Below, piece after piece: positions 54,092-63,395 of a stretch of DNA of 64,000 nt. The notes under the pieces are model-generated. The model ran no database searches, was not told where the DNA came from, and saw nothing but the letters and a program-made list of their open reading frames with translations. Source of the stretch: Symploca sp. SIO2E9 (lineage in GTDB: Bacteria; Cyanobacteriota; Cyanobacteriia; Cyanobacteriales; Coleofasciculaceae); the NCBI GenBank assembly GCA_010692645.1, contig JAAHGS010000002.1, forward strand, positions 1 to 64,000, written 5' to 3'. How positions within the stretch are numbered: position 1 is the stretch's first letter; every line of letters starts with the position of its first letter. The position numbers and the translations under genes were made by a program.

Positions 54092-54667
54092 ATGACGGCA
54101 AAGATAGTAGAAGGGTTATTGAGTTTTGAAGAGTACCTTAACTACGATGATGGCACAGATAATCGCTACGAATTAGTAGACGGGAGATTGGAATTAGTGA
54201 ATCCGCCAACCTTTAGACATTTACTGATTGCTGATTTTATTCAAGATAGCTTCAAGGCAGAAATTAATCGATTAGGATTGCCTTGGCTATGTTTTCGAGA
54301 AGCCGGGATTCGCACAGGTTGGCGCAAGTCGCGCTTAGCAGATGTGTATGTAGTGACGGCGGAGCAGGTAAGAGAATTTTTGGATCAGTCGGCGGTTTGT
54401 CAAACGCCTCCGTTATTAGCAGTTGAGGTAGTTTCTCCAGAATCAGTGAAGCGAGATTATCGATATAAACGCTCAGAATATGCGGCGTTAGAGATTCCTG
54501 AATACTGGATTATTGACCCCAAAGAAAATAAGATAACACTGCTATTACTGAATGAGGGATTGTATGAGGAAACTAATTTTACTGGTAATCAATCTCTTGT
54601 TTCTCAGACATTTCCAGAACTTTCTCTAACGGTTGAGCAAGTATTAGCAGCAGGTAGTATTAAGTAA
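54092..54667 (+). CDS. Uma2-family endonuclease-like protein
   Basis: 191 residues, full length. Restriction-endonuclease-like fold: LLSFEEYLNYDDGTDNRYEL, RLADVYVVTAEQV (D), PPLLAVEVVSPESVKRDYRY (E-x-x-S) and IPEYWIIDPKENKITLL. The D...E-V pattern is intact. AAAGGAAAAAAG precedes ATG 54092. The Uma2 family is hugely expanded in filamentous cyanobacteria and its role is unknown. Confidence 0.9.
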   Translation: MTAKIVEGLLSFEEYLNYDDGTDNRYELVDGRLELVNPPTFRHLLIADFIQDSFKAEINRLGLPWLCFREAGIRTGWRKSRLADVYVVTAEQVREFLDQSAVCQTPPLLAVEVVSPESVKRDYRYKRSEYAALEIPEYWIIDPKENKITLLLLNEGLYEETNFTGNQSLVSQTFPELSLTVEQVLAAGSIK

Positions 54668-54670
54668 TCG

Positions 54671-54693
54671 TATGGTAAACATTGCTTACCATA
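54671..54693 (+). terminator. Hairpin after the Uma2 gene
   Basis: TATGGTAA pairs with TTACCATA over 8 bp with a 7-base loop, four bases after the stop codon; TTTCTT follows further on. Confidence 0.5.
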
Positions 54694-54704
54694 ACTCTGA
54701 TTTC

Positions 54705-54752
54705 TTGACGTACTCCTACACTTCTCTTGCGAGTAAGTGTAGGCTTCTCCTC
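54705..54752 (-). repeat. Solo right-end hairpin of an IS200/IS605-type element
   Basis: On the minus strand: GGAGAAG, CCTACACT, loop, AGTGTAGG, then AGTACGTCAA. The same hairpin-GTCAA plan as the other solo ends. Confidence 0.45.
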
Positions 54753-55170
54753 CTTGTTACAGGATTCGCTTGTTATAGTGAGGCGACGCCCAACCCCACT
54801 TTGACAGCTCAAAAGTGTCTTGTCCTAACCTAAATACGCAGTGCTATAGGTTTAAGAAAAACGGGCATCATAGCTCAAAGCCTTTCCTTCAGCTCTTGCA
54901 GCAATGTACCGTAAAATTGAGCAATCTGCTGCCAGAGCTAAAAATTTTGAACTTCCCTAGATGCTTTCATCAAAAAAGTGAATCCAAACGAGCAGTGATT
55001 GCGTATACCTATTGAAAGCAACCTATTGAAAACCAATCATGATCAACTTTGAGCTGGCGCTATACCCTAGCCGTGATTCCCCTAGGACAAAATCGAAGAT
55101 TATGGTCTTAGGGGAATCGCGGAAATCTCGATGGAATTGAGCAGTTAGCACAAACTTGCTTGAGCAAATT
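54753..55170. other. Intergenic region before the ECF sigma gene
   Basis: Contains TTGTCCTAACC...GTGCTATA near 54812-54838, a single right arm of the TATAGC/TTAGGACA family. The sigma operon promoter must lie here but I cannot fix it. No gene seen. Confidence 0.45.
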
Positions 55171-55794
55171 ATGACTTCAATAGAGCCTGATCCATTGCTA
55201 CCTAAGGCTGTGGATGGGGATAATCCCCTCACTCTCCAAACAGATGAAGCAGTGTTTGCCACCTTTAAGGAAGGAAACATCAAGGCTTTAGGTATTCTCT
55301 ATGACCGTTATGGATTAATTGTATATCGTTTAGCCAAAAAAATGCTGTCTAGCTCCCAAGAAGCAGAGGACTTGACTCAAGAAGTTTTTCTCAATCTTCA
55401 AGCTCGTCCTAATTATCAACAGCAGCGTGGTTCATTCTACAGTTATCTAATGATGCTCACCCGTTCACAAGCGATCGACCGCCTGCGGAGGAAGAGTTCT
55501 TGGTGGAGAAGGTGGCAAAAATTGGGCAAAATGACGGAACTTAGTAATGAAAATAGTCTCCCTCTCCCCCTAGAGAAGGTATCTACTGATGAAAGAGCAA
55601 AGCAGGTTAAGGAGGCACTTCAGAAATTATCAACTAAACAACGTCAAGTACTTGAGTTATCTTATTATGAAGGATTGAGTCATTCCGAAGTTTCTCAACG
55701 CTTAAACCTTCCCTTGGGAACAGTGAAAACTCACTCTCGCCGAGGATTACTAAAACTTCGACAAACTTTACGAGATTGGATGGAACAGGCATGA
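55171..55794 (+). CDS. ECF-type sigma factor
   Basis: About 207 residues. Region 2 is ALGILYDRYGLIVYRLAKKM, EAEDLTQEVFLNL, SYLMMLTRSQAIDRLRRK; region 4 is LQKLSTKQRQVLELSYYEGL, SHSEVSQRLNLPLGTVKTHS. ATG 55171 chosen over TTG 55156. Its stop overlaps the ATG of the anti-sigma gene (ATGA), showing translational coupling. It most likely drives its own operon. Confidence 0.92.
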   Translation: MTSIEPDPLLPKAVDGDNPLTLQTDEAVFATFKEGNIKALGILYDRYGLIVYRLAKKMLSSSQEAEDLTQEVFLNLQARPNYQQQRGSFYSYLMMLTRSQAIDRLRRKSSWWRRWQKLGKMTELSNENSLPLPLEKVSTDERAKQVKEALQKLSTKQRQVLELSYYEGLSHSEVSQRLNLPLGTVKTHSRRGLLKLRQTLRDWMEQA

Positions 55795-56534
55795 GTGATA
55801 CTCCTGAATCTTATAATCTCCAAGAGCTATTAGCAGGTTATGTGTTAGGAGATTTAGACGAGGCAGAACTTGCTTGGCTCAATCAACAGTTAGCAGTTAA
55901 TTCTCAACTAGAAGAGGAAATTAAACAACTACAGGAAACTTTAGCTTTTATGCCCTATGGTTTATCCCCTGAAGCACCTAGTAAGGATTTGCGTGGTCGT
56001 ATTTTAGCTTCAGCAGCAACGGTTAATCCAAGACCTAGTAGCTCTCCATTTAAATTGAATCGACTCGGTTGGCTAATAGCTGCAATCACCACTTTTAGTA
56101 CCATATTGTTTGGTTTTAATAGCTATAAATTGCGTTATCAACTAACTTTAAAAGAAACAGGAACATTAGAGCAACAGGAATTAACAGCCCTCTTGCGTCA
56201 ACCGAACAACCGTCTAATGTCTCTTAAAGGTATGGAGGAATTAACCACAGCATCAGGGAGTTTATTTATTGTTCCTGAACAGCAAAAAGCCATGCTAGTT
56301 CTCCAAAACTTGGAACCTCTGCCAGATAAAAAGTTTTATCGCTTGTGGGCTGTGTCTCAGGGTCAAAAAACTGGTTGTATTAACTTTAAACCTGATGAGA
56401 AAGGTCTGGTGAAAGTGGAGTTGTCTCCTCGAGAACTAACCAATGCTCAATCAGTGTTAATTACCATCGAATCTCAACCCGATACCTTTCAACCCACAGG
56501 AAATCCTATTATAACTAGTTATCAATCCCTTTAG
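55791..56534 (+). CDS. Anti-sigma factor (RskA-like)
   Basis: About 247 residues. The N-terminal anti-sigma domain reads LQELLAGYVLGDLDEAELAW and lacks the HxxxCxxC zinc motif, so this is not a zinc redox sensor of the ZAS type. One transmembrane segment (LGWLIAAITTFSTILFGFNS) lies at about 90-110. The C-terminal outside domain is RskA-like: LVLQNLEPLPDKKFYRLWAV ... GCINFKPDEKGLVKV. It holds the sigma factor at the membrane until a signal, probably proteolysis, frees it. Confidence 0.88.
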   Translation: MSDTPESYNLQELLAGYVLGDLDEAELAWLNQQLAVNSQLEEEIKQLQETLAFMPYGLSPEAPSKDLRGRILASAATVNPRPSSSPFKLNRLGWLIAAITTFSTILFGFNSYKLRYQLTLKETGTLEQQELTALLRQPNNRLMSLKGMEELTTASGSLFIVPEQQKAMLVLQNLEPLPDKKFYRLWAVSQGQKTGCINFKPDEKGLVKVELSPRELTNAQSVLITIESQPDTFQPTGNPIITSYQSL

Positions 56535-56539
56535 TCGCG

Positions 56540-57784
56540 ATGAACAAGAAAACTCGTGTAGTTATTGTCGGGGCTGGTTTTGGTGGCTTGCAAGCGGCTC
56601 AATCTTTAGCCGAGGCTGAGGTGGAAGTACTCTTAATTAACCGCGATAATTACCATACTTTTGTCCCCTTACTCTATCAGGTAGCTACAGCAGGATTAAG
56701 TCCTGATCTAATAGCTATCCCTATCCGTAATCTTTTGCGGCGCTCTCCTAATACAAGATTTCTACAAGCAGAGGTTAAAGAGATTGACTTTGCGGCACAG
56801 TTGGTACAAACTTCTGAGGGGACAATCTCCTATGATTTCCTAATCTTAGCCACTGGTAGTCGCGCCCAATTTTTTGGTATTCCTGGAGCTGCTGACTATG
56901 CTTTTCCCCTGCGAACTCTTTCTGATGCTGTGAGTTTACGCAACCAGATTATGCATTGCTTTGAGAAGGCAGAAACTGAGTTAGATGGTGCTAAACGAAA
57001 GCAATTGTTGACCATTGCCATTGTCGGTGGTGGCGCTACGGGGGTTGAATTAGCGGGAGCATTAGTGGAGTTAGTCTTGGATTCTCTGCAAAAGGATTAC
57101 CCTAGACTTAATCCTCATGAAGTTAACCTGATTCTTCTACAATCTGGAGAGCGTTTGTTAGCAGAGTTTTCTCAGTCTTTGGGTAAGTATACGTACCGCA
57201 GACTACGCAAACTAGGTGTGCAAGTAATGCTCAACTCGAAAGTTTGCCAGGTCACTGGTGATGGTGTACGCTTACAAGATGATACCTGGTTATCAGCAGC
57301 AACGGTGATTTGGTCAGTGGGATTGGCAGGTGCGATTCCTACCAGTTCACCGACACCAGCTCAAGCTCAGAAGGGCAAAATTCGAGTTTTACCTAGCTTG
57401 CAAGTTTCAGAATATCCAGAGGTTTTTGCCATTGGAGACTTGGCTCACATTGACCATAACAAGAAGCCTCTTTCTGGTGTAGCGCCAGAAGCTCTCCAAG
57501 AGGGGGTTTTTGTTGCCAGGAATATTCAACGGAAACTTAGGGGTAAAGAACTCAAACCTTTTAGCTATTTCAATAAGGGCAGATTGGCCATTATTGGCTG
57601 CTATTCTGGGGTGGGCAAAATTGGCTTTTTTCAACTTACAGGTTTCTTACCTTGGTTTATGTGGTTGGCTGTGCATTTGGTTTACTTACCTGATTGGCGT
57701 AATCGTTTGCTGATTCTTTTGAGTTGGCTACACGCTTACATTGTCGGTGATCGTTCGGTGCGTCTGATTCTATCTAAGCACTGA
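56540..57784 (+). CDS. NDH-2-type NAD(P)H:quinone oxidoreductase
   Basis: 414 residues. FAD site VVIVGAGFGGLQAAQSL at the start, VPLLYQVATAGLSPDLIAIP, a second nucleotide site AIVGGGATGVELAGALVEL near 160, and IGDLAHIDHNKKPLSGVAPE near 298. A hydrophobic amphipathic end (WFMWLAVHLVYLPDW, LLILLSWLHAYIVGDR) anchors it to membrane. It passes electrons from NAD(P)H to quinone without pumping protons. Five bases after the anti-sigma gene, so it is in the sigma operon and a likely target. Confidence 0.9.
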   Translation: MNKKTRVVIVGAGFGGLQAAQSLAEAEVEVLLINRDNYHTFVPLLYQVATAGLSPDLIAIPIRNLLRRSPNTRFLQAEVKEIDFAAQLVQTSEGTISYDFLILATGSRAQFFGIPGAADYAFPLRTLSDAVSLRNQIMHCFEKAETELDGAKRKQLLTIAIVGGGATGVELAGALVELVLDSLQKDYPRLNPHEVNLILLQSGERLLAEFSQSLGKYTYRRLRKLGVQVMLNSKVCQVTGDGVRLQDDTWLSAATVIWSVGLAGAIPTSSPTPAQAQKGKIRVLPSLQVSEYPEVFAIGDLAHIDHNKKPLSGVAPEALQEGVFVARNIQRKLRGKELKPFSYFNKGRLAIIGCYSGVGKIGFFQLTGFLPWFMWLAVHLVYLPDWRNRLLILLSWLHAYIVGDRSVRLILSKH

Positions 57785-57857
57785 GCAGTCTGTTCCTTTG
57801 TTTCAAAATACAGCAAAAATTCACAAACTTAGTAAAGCATTTTCAGGAGATTTGGTA

Positions 57858-58265
57858 ATGAATAGTACTCTTTCTAATCATAAGTTTCAGTTTTATTCTC
57901 TCTGGCTGCTACGTCTAATATTGATAGCTATTTTTCTCTACCATGGTTTACCTAAAGCTATTAATTGGTCAATGGCATCAGAGAAGTTTGTCGGGTTTGG
58001 ACTGCCCGGTTTTCTAGGTCCAATTACGGGTATTGCTGAGGTGATTGCTAGTGTGCTTTTGTTATTCGGTTTGTACTGGGAAGCAGCCAATCTATTGCTA
58101 CTGTTTATTATTGCCGGAGCTATTGTTACTGTGCAACTTCCTGGATTCCTAGCCGATGCCAAGAAGGTAGCAGGATTAGAAAGGGATTTATTAATTTTGG
58201 TCGGGCATATAACTTTATTGGCTTTTAATCCCAAAGTAAATAGAGTAAGAGTTCCTCAAGAATAG
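57858..58265 (+). CDS. DoxX-family membrane protein
   Basis: About 135 residues with four membrane segments, starting WLLRLILIAIFLYHGLPKAI and containing GFGLPGFLGPITGIAEVIAS. DoxX proteins take part in quinone-linked or thiol redox stress systems. ATG 57858 has CAGGAG eight bases upstream; the frame back to 57798 lacks a ribosome site. Third effector gene of the sigma operon. Confidence 0.88.
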   Translation: MNSTLSNHKFQFYSLWLLRLILIAIFLYHGLPKAINWSMASEKFVGFGLPGFLGPITGIAEVIASVLLLFGLYWEAANLLLLFIIAGAIVTVQLPGFLADAKKVAGLERDLLILVGHITLLAFNPKVNRVRVPQE

Positions 58266-58351
58266 GGTAGAGGTAGAAATTGGGTGGATGGGGAAGCAGG
58301 GTGGTGTGTTGATCAAAGTCAAAATCGATTCATCCACTTAAGGCTAAAATC

Positions 58352-58753
58352 ATGAAAGAAGCAATATTTTTCTATGATGGGGATTGCGGTTTTTGTAATG
58401 CCACTGTTCTGTTTCTCCTCGAGAGAACAAAGCTAACATCATTACTGTTTTGTCCTCTACAATCCAAATATGCTGAGAATTTCTTCTCTGAGCATGGGTA
58501 TCAGCAGCCTGATTTAACTACTGCCTACCTCTTTAGTAATGGCCGTCTTTATCAAAAGAGTTCAGCGGTTCTTAGAGCAATTACATTAGCAGAAGGAATA
58601 GTTAGGCATCTAGGCATATTTTTGACTATTCCTTCATTTATTCGAGATGGTGTGTATGATTTTATTGCTTCAGTGCGTAAGCAGATAAAGCTAGGCAAAA
58701 GTGATTGTCGCCTCTTGACTCCTCAAGAGCGGAAAAGATTTCTGTCTCTATGA
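58352..58753 (+). CDS. Thiol-disulfide oxidoreductase, DCC (DUF393) family
   Basis: 133 residues. The family name motif is intact: FYDGDCGFCNATVLFLLER (DGxCxxC), followed by LLFCPLQSKYA and SAVLRAITLAEGI. It has a thioredoxin-like fold with a CxxC pair. Last gene of the likely sigma-controlled operon; 86 bases after the DoxX gene, a common partner. Probably membrane-near redox protein. Confidence 0.88.
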   Translation: MKEAIFFYDGDCGFCNATVLFLLERTKLTSLLFCPLQSKYAENFFSEHGYQQPDLTTAYLFSNGRLYQKSSAVLRAITLAEGIVRHLGIFLTIPSFIRDGVYDFIASVRKQIKLGKSDCRLLTPQERKRFLSL

Positions 58754-59161
58754 ATCAGTTAGTGGTGAAGAGTAACAAATGCAGCAGTAAATACAAAGAG
58801 TAAATCAACTACCATTTATCAAAATAAGCATTGTTACTCTTGTCATCTTCCGGCTGGAGGACAATTAAAATAACATTTTCTCAAGTAAACAAAAATAATG
58901 AGTTCTTATATTTTTATAAAAATTCATTATTTTTGTTATCGAAATTAATTTGGGTTAAATACCCCACCGTCTATACGGTGCATAAAATTGGTTGGGGTCA
59001 AATCCCCATCCAATTTGTCCCCGCGTCTTTAATGGTAGCAAAGTGCTAGCGCTAGCAATCACCAAGCTAATCAAAATATTTAGCTTGATAGTACTTGGTA
59101 CATTAGCTTATGGATCAACACCAGTTGTTTTACGATCCGTTTCGAGCATGTAATCCTGTTG
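58754..59161. other. AT-rich intergenic region
   Basis: An imperfect stem AATTGGTTGGGG...CCCCATCCAATT lies at about 58986-59016, 230 bases beyond the DCC gene. Otherwise nothing supportable. Confidence 0.45.
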
Positions 59162-59404
59162 TTAGACCTCGCCAACTGCGATCCAACTTACGTAGTAGTT
59201 ATCAGCATAGTTATCACTAACTACTTGGAAATTTTTTTTTGTAACTTTGCTAATGGTCGGGATATAACTTACTTGTTTGTTTTGACCTTGCCAGTACGGA
59301 GATATCACAACAACTGGTTTTGATTTGTATTTCGTTGGAAAGGGGATGGTTAATAAACCTGGACTAGTCTTATTAGCCTCTCCCCGTTGAATAAGCTGTG
59401 CCAT
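59162..59404 (-). CDS. H-type lectin domain protein
   Basis: 80 residues. KPVVVISPYWQGQNKQVSYI, then KVTKKNFQVVSDNYADNYYV and SWIAVGEV fit the H-type lectin fold (beta strands ending in the conserved WxAxG). No signal peptide. A sugar-binding role is likely; the ligand is unknown. GAGAGGTGCAAT precedes ATG 59404. The region upstream is AT-rich with a long T-run. Confidence 0.7.
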   Translation of the reverse strand: MAQLIQRGEANKTSPGLLTIPFPTKYKSKPVVVISPYWQGQNKQVSYIPTISKVTKKNFQVVSDNYADNYYVSWIAVGEV

Positions 59405-59600
59405 ATTGCACCTCTCTTTTGAAGATTAGCTGCGATTTACTGGATTTTAGGCTTTTAAATTAGCCTTATAGTCAAATATATATCATATTATTTTTTTTTT
59501 GCAAGCTTACCGTGAAGGAAAATTAATAGCCAAAGCCTTATGGAAAAAGACATTTGAGCGGACGCTAATACAAAAATTAGCCCATAATGACAAAAGAGGG

Positions 59601-60110
59601 TTAATGACCAAATGCAAAAACTTGGTTGGCAGTTAACCGAAGCTCTCCAAAGATTTTAGAGACTAGTAGATCATCTGTTCTAAACAATTTTTTTTGATAC
59701 TCATCCTCGACTAAAGTACAGATAGTAATTGTTGGCTGTTTCGGTTTACCAATATATTCCCTACCACCAATACCTAGATAATCTACAATCCAATACTCAG
59801 GTACACCTAAGACTGCATAATCCTCCAACTTGCGAGCATAATCGTTTTGCCAGTTAGTACTGACAACTTCAACCACAAGTTTGATGGCAGCACCTAAAGT
59901 GATTACAGGTTATTGTTGCCATAAGGTTTCATTACCCAGTTGATTTTTATCCAATACAATTACATCAGGGCGAAAAGCAGTCTCAGTTCCTAAAAGCTTG
60001 CTCAAACATCGATAGGGAATAAAGAAATCAGGAAACTTTTGGTCAATCTCCACATTCAGCTTTCGCCCAATCAATGCCGCTACTTGCTCATGTGGCCCAG
60101 TCGGTTCCAT
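59601..60110 (-). pseudogene. Uma2-family gene, 5' truncated and with one in-frame stop
   Basis: From ATG 60110 the frame reads MEPTGPHEQVAALIGRKLNV, TAFRPDVIVLDKNQLGN and ETLWQQ, then TAA at 59910-59912, and continues in the same frame PVITLGAAIKLVVEVVSTNW to VPEYWIVDYLGIGG and a normal C-terminus. The stop is one substitution from GAA. About 25-40 N-terminal residues are missing where the element end at 60112 begins. Confidence 0.85.
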
Positions 60111-60356
60111 ATGAACTACTCCGCCTTACTTCGTAGAAGGCGGAGTTTGAGCTGCGCCACTATCGGTAATTAGAAGTTTTTGCCGCTTCTTCGCCCCCAG
60201 TTGCGCCATAGCTCCCGTATGTTTACGAGTCTTTGGCGTAGAGCTGGAAGCTCCACGGTTAGAGAGGTTCGTCCCGAACCCCAACAACACCGGGTGGATA
60301 GAAAATAGTCCCCCTATTGCTTGTAAGTTAACTTTTAATTTTTCCCCACACCCCAC
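60111..60356 (-). mobile_element. 3' remnant of a tnpB element with right-end hairpin
   Basis: Minus-strand reading has LLGFGTNLSNRGASSSTPKT then RKHTGAMAQLGAKKRQKLL, like the low-complexity end of cyanobacterial IS1341-type tnpB genes or the omega-RNA that overlaps it. It is followed by the hairpin ACTCCGCCTT...AAGGCGGAGT and the end GTTCA beside the Uma2 gene. Confidence 0.5.
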
Positions 60357-60740
60357 CCCCTACACCCTACACCCTGTCAACACTTCAGTCTGGTTGTCAC
60401 CCCGTCAGCATTTGCCCTCTAAATCCCCATTTCTTGACCGTGAAATTTTTTCATCGGGACTGCCTTCATCAATCAATAAATTTCTAAATTAACAAATAAA
60501 TAGATTGCAATTGCTAATTGAAATTCCTTGAACAAAAGAAATTTCTTATAGTCTAGAGTTTGTTGAATAAAAAAATTCCATCGTTCTGACCTTCTGAGGG
60601 CTGAAAATCATCTCCGTAGAAGCTGAAAGTTTTGTTTTTGTGATTGTTCATCTAGCTCAGTTGATAAGTCCTGTAGTTATTAGTTCAGCCCAGATACTTT
60701 AGTCGCCAAATACAAATCCGTTTGCTAGATTAGCCAGAGG
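60357..60740. other. Intergenic region upstream of the porin gene
   Basis: CACCCCC/TACACCC low-complexity tract at 60345-60380, then AT-rich sequence with the promoter of the porin-TPR pair. No gene seen. Confidence 0.45.
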
Positions 60741-60779
60741 GTGCAAGCCAAAGTATTGATCAGGCAAACAACCTTGGCA

Positions 60780-63395
60780 ATGAACCTAATACTCCCTAAT
60801 TACCATCAATTGTTCGTACCAAATCGACCATTATGGGTTAACTTGCCTGCGACTGGATTAGTAGCCATTTTCTGTGCGCTAGGAGTCAGTAGCATTCAAC
60901 CCGCTCAGGCAACTCTCTCTCAACAGGAGACGACGCCTTTAGAGCCAACCCAAACAGATCAGCAAATTAATTTTGCTCTAATCCCTACTCAAGAGCTCGA
61001 AGCCCTTGCACCAGCATCTTCGATAGGGACAAAGTATAGTGAGCTTCTGCACCCACAGGATTTGCGCGGGTGTAGTCAGGCACAGCTTGCTTGTGCAGAA
61101 TTATTTGTCTCATCTTCCATCGATTTTTTTGCGCACCAAGCACTAGCTCCGCAAAGTTCAGGAGAGAACAAGGCTGTAAAGTCCCCTCAACTGACGATCT
61201 TGCAACCATCTTGGTTCCAGCTTAGTTCTAGCGCCAACAGTCCGATACGAGAAGCTCAATTGAGTACTACTGCTGAAGTAACTTCAGAAGTTAGTGGAAT
61301 AAGAGCTTTACCAGCATTTGCAGCTACTGAAGGTAATTCTTCTCTGAATTTGGAAGCATTAACATTAGGTAGCGAAGTTGGATGTCCTAACGAAAACATT
61401 TGTAATCAAAGGACTCTCAAAGCATCGTCATTGGAGTTTCCCAATAACTCCAACCAAACTTTGGCACAGCTGCCTCAATTACCACAACCAACTCAAGCCT
61501 CAGGACAACCCCCTTTAACAGGTGTGCTTTCCAATGGCGAGGTTTCCTCACCTTGGGTTGCACCTCAATTTCTACAAGTGCAGAATTCGGTGCCGATGCC
61601 AGCTGCGCCAATACCGATGGGGGCTAATGGCTATAACCAAGGTTTAGGGCAGTATCCTAACTACCCCCAAACTGTTTTACTGATGCCGATGGGGGCTAAT
61701 GGCTATAACCAAGGTTTAGGGCAATATCCTAACTACCCCCAAACTGTTTTACTGATGCCGATGGGGGCTAATGGCTACAACCAAGGCTTGGGGCAATATC
61801 CTAACTACCCCCAAACTGTTTTACTGATGCCGATGGGGGCTAATGGTAATAACCAAAGCTGGGTTCAGTATCCTAACTACCCACAAAACCAGGCTCCACT
61901 GCCTATCACTCCTAACCAGATAGGTAATAACCAAGGCTGGGTTCAGTATCCTAACTACCCGCAAAATCAGGCTCCACTGCCACCTCCACTCACTCCTAAT
62001 CAGGTAGGTAATAACCAAGGCTGGGTTCAGTATCCTAACTACCCGCAAAATCAGGCTCCACTGCCTATTACTCCTAATCAGGTAGGTAATAACCAAGGCT
62101 GGGTTCAGTATCCTAACTACCCTCAAAATCAGGCTCCACTGCCTATTACTCCTAACCAGGTAGGTAATAACCAAGGCTGGGTTCAGTATCCTAACTACCC
62201 TCAAAATCAGGCTCCACTGCCTATCACTCCTAACCAGGTAGGTAATAACCAAGGCTGGGTTCAGTATCCTAACTACCCGCAAAATCAGGCTCCACTGCCT
62301 ATCACTCCTAACCCCAATCTCACCCAGCAATTTTCCACTCCCACCACAGATTTAGGACAGATAGCACCAACTCAAGTACCACCTGAAATTACTAGTAAAC
62401 CCATAAATTCGCCCTCCTTACAGTTCCAGGGCTCTTATATAACTCAAGGTGAAGACTCCGTAGCACGGGCACGTCTATCTGGAATCTATCCGCTGACTTC
62501 CCAAATACTGTTTGGTGCCACCTTTGATTTGACTAGCGAGGACAACGAATTAGCTGACTCCCCAGAAGATGGCTTGAACATCAACGAGCTTTATGTGGCG
62601 GCTTCCCCTTTTAAGGATTTACCCAATTTGCGCTTAGTGGTTGGTCAATTAGATTTAACCTCCTACTTTGATCGCAATAGCTTTGCTAAAGATGGTGTTA
62701 GCCATTTCTTTAACTCAGTTTTTCAGACTAATCCTGCCTTGAGTGCAACTGGGATTGCTTCTCGCCCTGGAGCTTTAGTTAACTGGAGTGTGACAGATAA
62801 CATTGAAGCCAAAGCAGCTGTGTTCTCATCGGATCGTGCCCTTGATGACTTTGCTCTTGATGGCTTTGCTGGGGAAATCGGTATCCGTTTCGGCAATGCT
62901 ATTGTTCGCGGCACTTATGCCACGGCCAGAGATGCTGGCTCCGAAACTGGCTTTCAAGAAATTTTCTCACTCCCTCGCGGTGATGATGACTTTGGACTAG
63001 AGCCAGAAGATCGTGAAGAATCCTACGGTATCAATGCTGAAGTCTTTATTCCCAATCTCAATATGGGATTATTTGCTCGCTATGGTCGTTATGAAAACCG
63101 TGAGTTAGACCGGGCAGGAGATACTTACAGTTTAGGACTCACGTTCTTGGATGTATTTGCCAAAGATGACCGTCTAGGATTAGCTTATGGGCGTGGTTTA
63201 TCCAATGAGAGGCTGCGCCAAGACAATGATGATGATCTACCAGATGTATTAGAACTCTTCTACGATTTCCGATTTCTGCGCAATCTGCGACTCGGTTTTA
63301 CACTTCAGCAGCGGGATAACTTCTCTGATACCTTTGCCGGTTTTCGCATCAAAACAGAGTTTGATGTAATTCCTAGAAGGAGATTGAGTCAATGA
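60780..63395 (+). CDS. Outer-membrane porin-like protein with Asn/Gln/Tyr/Pro repeats
   Basis: About 871 residues (884 if GTG 60741 is used). Signal region PLWVNLPATGLVAIFCALGV, SSIQPAQA. A variable Ser/Thr/Pro region runs to about 270. The tandem-repeat region covers about 278-515: 24-residue units (MGANGYNQGLGQYPNYPQTV...), then 26-residue units (NNQGWVQYPNYPQNQAPLPI...). The C-terminal 350 residues look like an outer-membrane beta-barrel of the carbohydrate-porin kind (LQFQGSYITQGEDSVARARL, LNINELYVAASPFKDLPNLR). It is translationally coupled to the TPR gene. Exact substrate unknown. Confidence 0.75.
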   Translation: MNLILPNYHQLFVPNRPLWVNLPATGLVAIFCALGVSSIQPAQATLSQQETTPLEPTQTDQQINFALIPTQELEALAPASSIGTKYSELLHPQDLRGCSQAQLACAELFVSSSIDFFAHQALAPQSSGENKAVKSPQLTILQPSWFQLSSSANSPIREAQLSTTAEVTSEVSGIRALPAFAATEGNSSLNLEALTLGSEVGCPNENICNQRTLKASSLEFPNNSNQTLAQLPQLPQPTQASGQPPLTGVLSNGEVSSPWVAPQFLQVQNSVPMPAAPIPMGANGYNQGLGQYPNYPQTVLLMPMGANGYNQGLGQYPNYPQTVLLMPMGANGYNQGLGQYPNYPQTVLLMPMGANGNNQSWVQYPNYPQNQAPLPITPNQIGNNQGWVQYPNYPQNQAPLPPPLTPNQVGNNQGWVQYPNYPQNQAPLPITPNQVGNNQGWVQYPNYPQNQAPLPITPNQVGNNQGWVQYPNYPQNQAPLPITPNQVGNNQGWVQYPNYPQNQAPLPITPNPNLTQQFSTPTTDLGQIAPTQVPPEITSKPINSPSLQFQGSYITQGEDSVARARLSGIYPLTSQILFGATFDLTSEDNELADSPEDGLNINELYVAASPFKDLPNLRLVVGQLDLTSYFDRNSFAKDGVSHFFNSVFQTNPALSATGIASRPGALVNWSVTDNIEAKAAVFSSDRALDDFALDGFAGEIGIRFGNAIVRGTYATARDAGSETGFQEIFSLPRGDDDFGLEPEDREESYGINAEVFIPNLNMGLFARYGRYENRELDRAGDTYSLGLTFLDVFAKDDRLGLAYGRGLSNERLRQDNDDDLPDVLELFYDFRFLRNLRLGFTLQQRDNFSDTFAGFRIKTEFDVIPRRRLSQ
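61614..62320. repeat. Two-class coding tandem repeat in the porin gene
   Basis: Four 72-bp units start at 61614, 61686, 61758 and 61830 (the last a hybrid), then about six 78-bp units (one 6 bp longer, PPPLT). All are multiples of three. The two classes share the QYPNYPQ core, so one grew out of the other. Confidence 0.92.

Noticed and set aside
61821-62330. 169-codon minus-strand frame with a regular repeat
   Set aside because: Shadow of the porin tandem repeat; period and boundaries equal the coding repeat on the plus strand.
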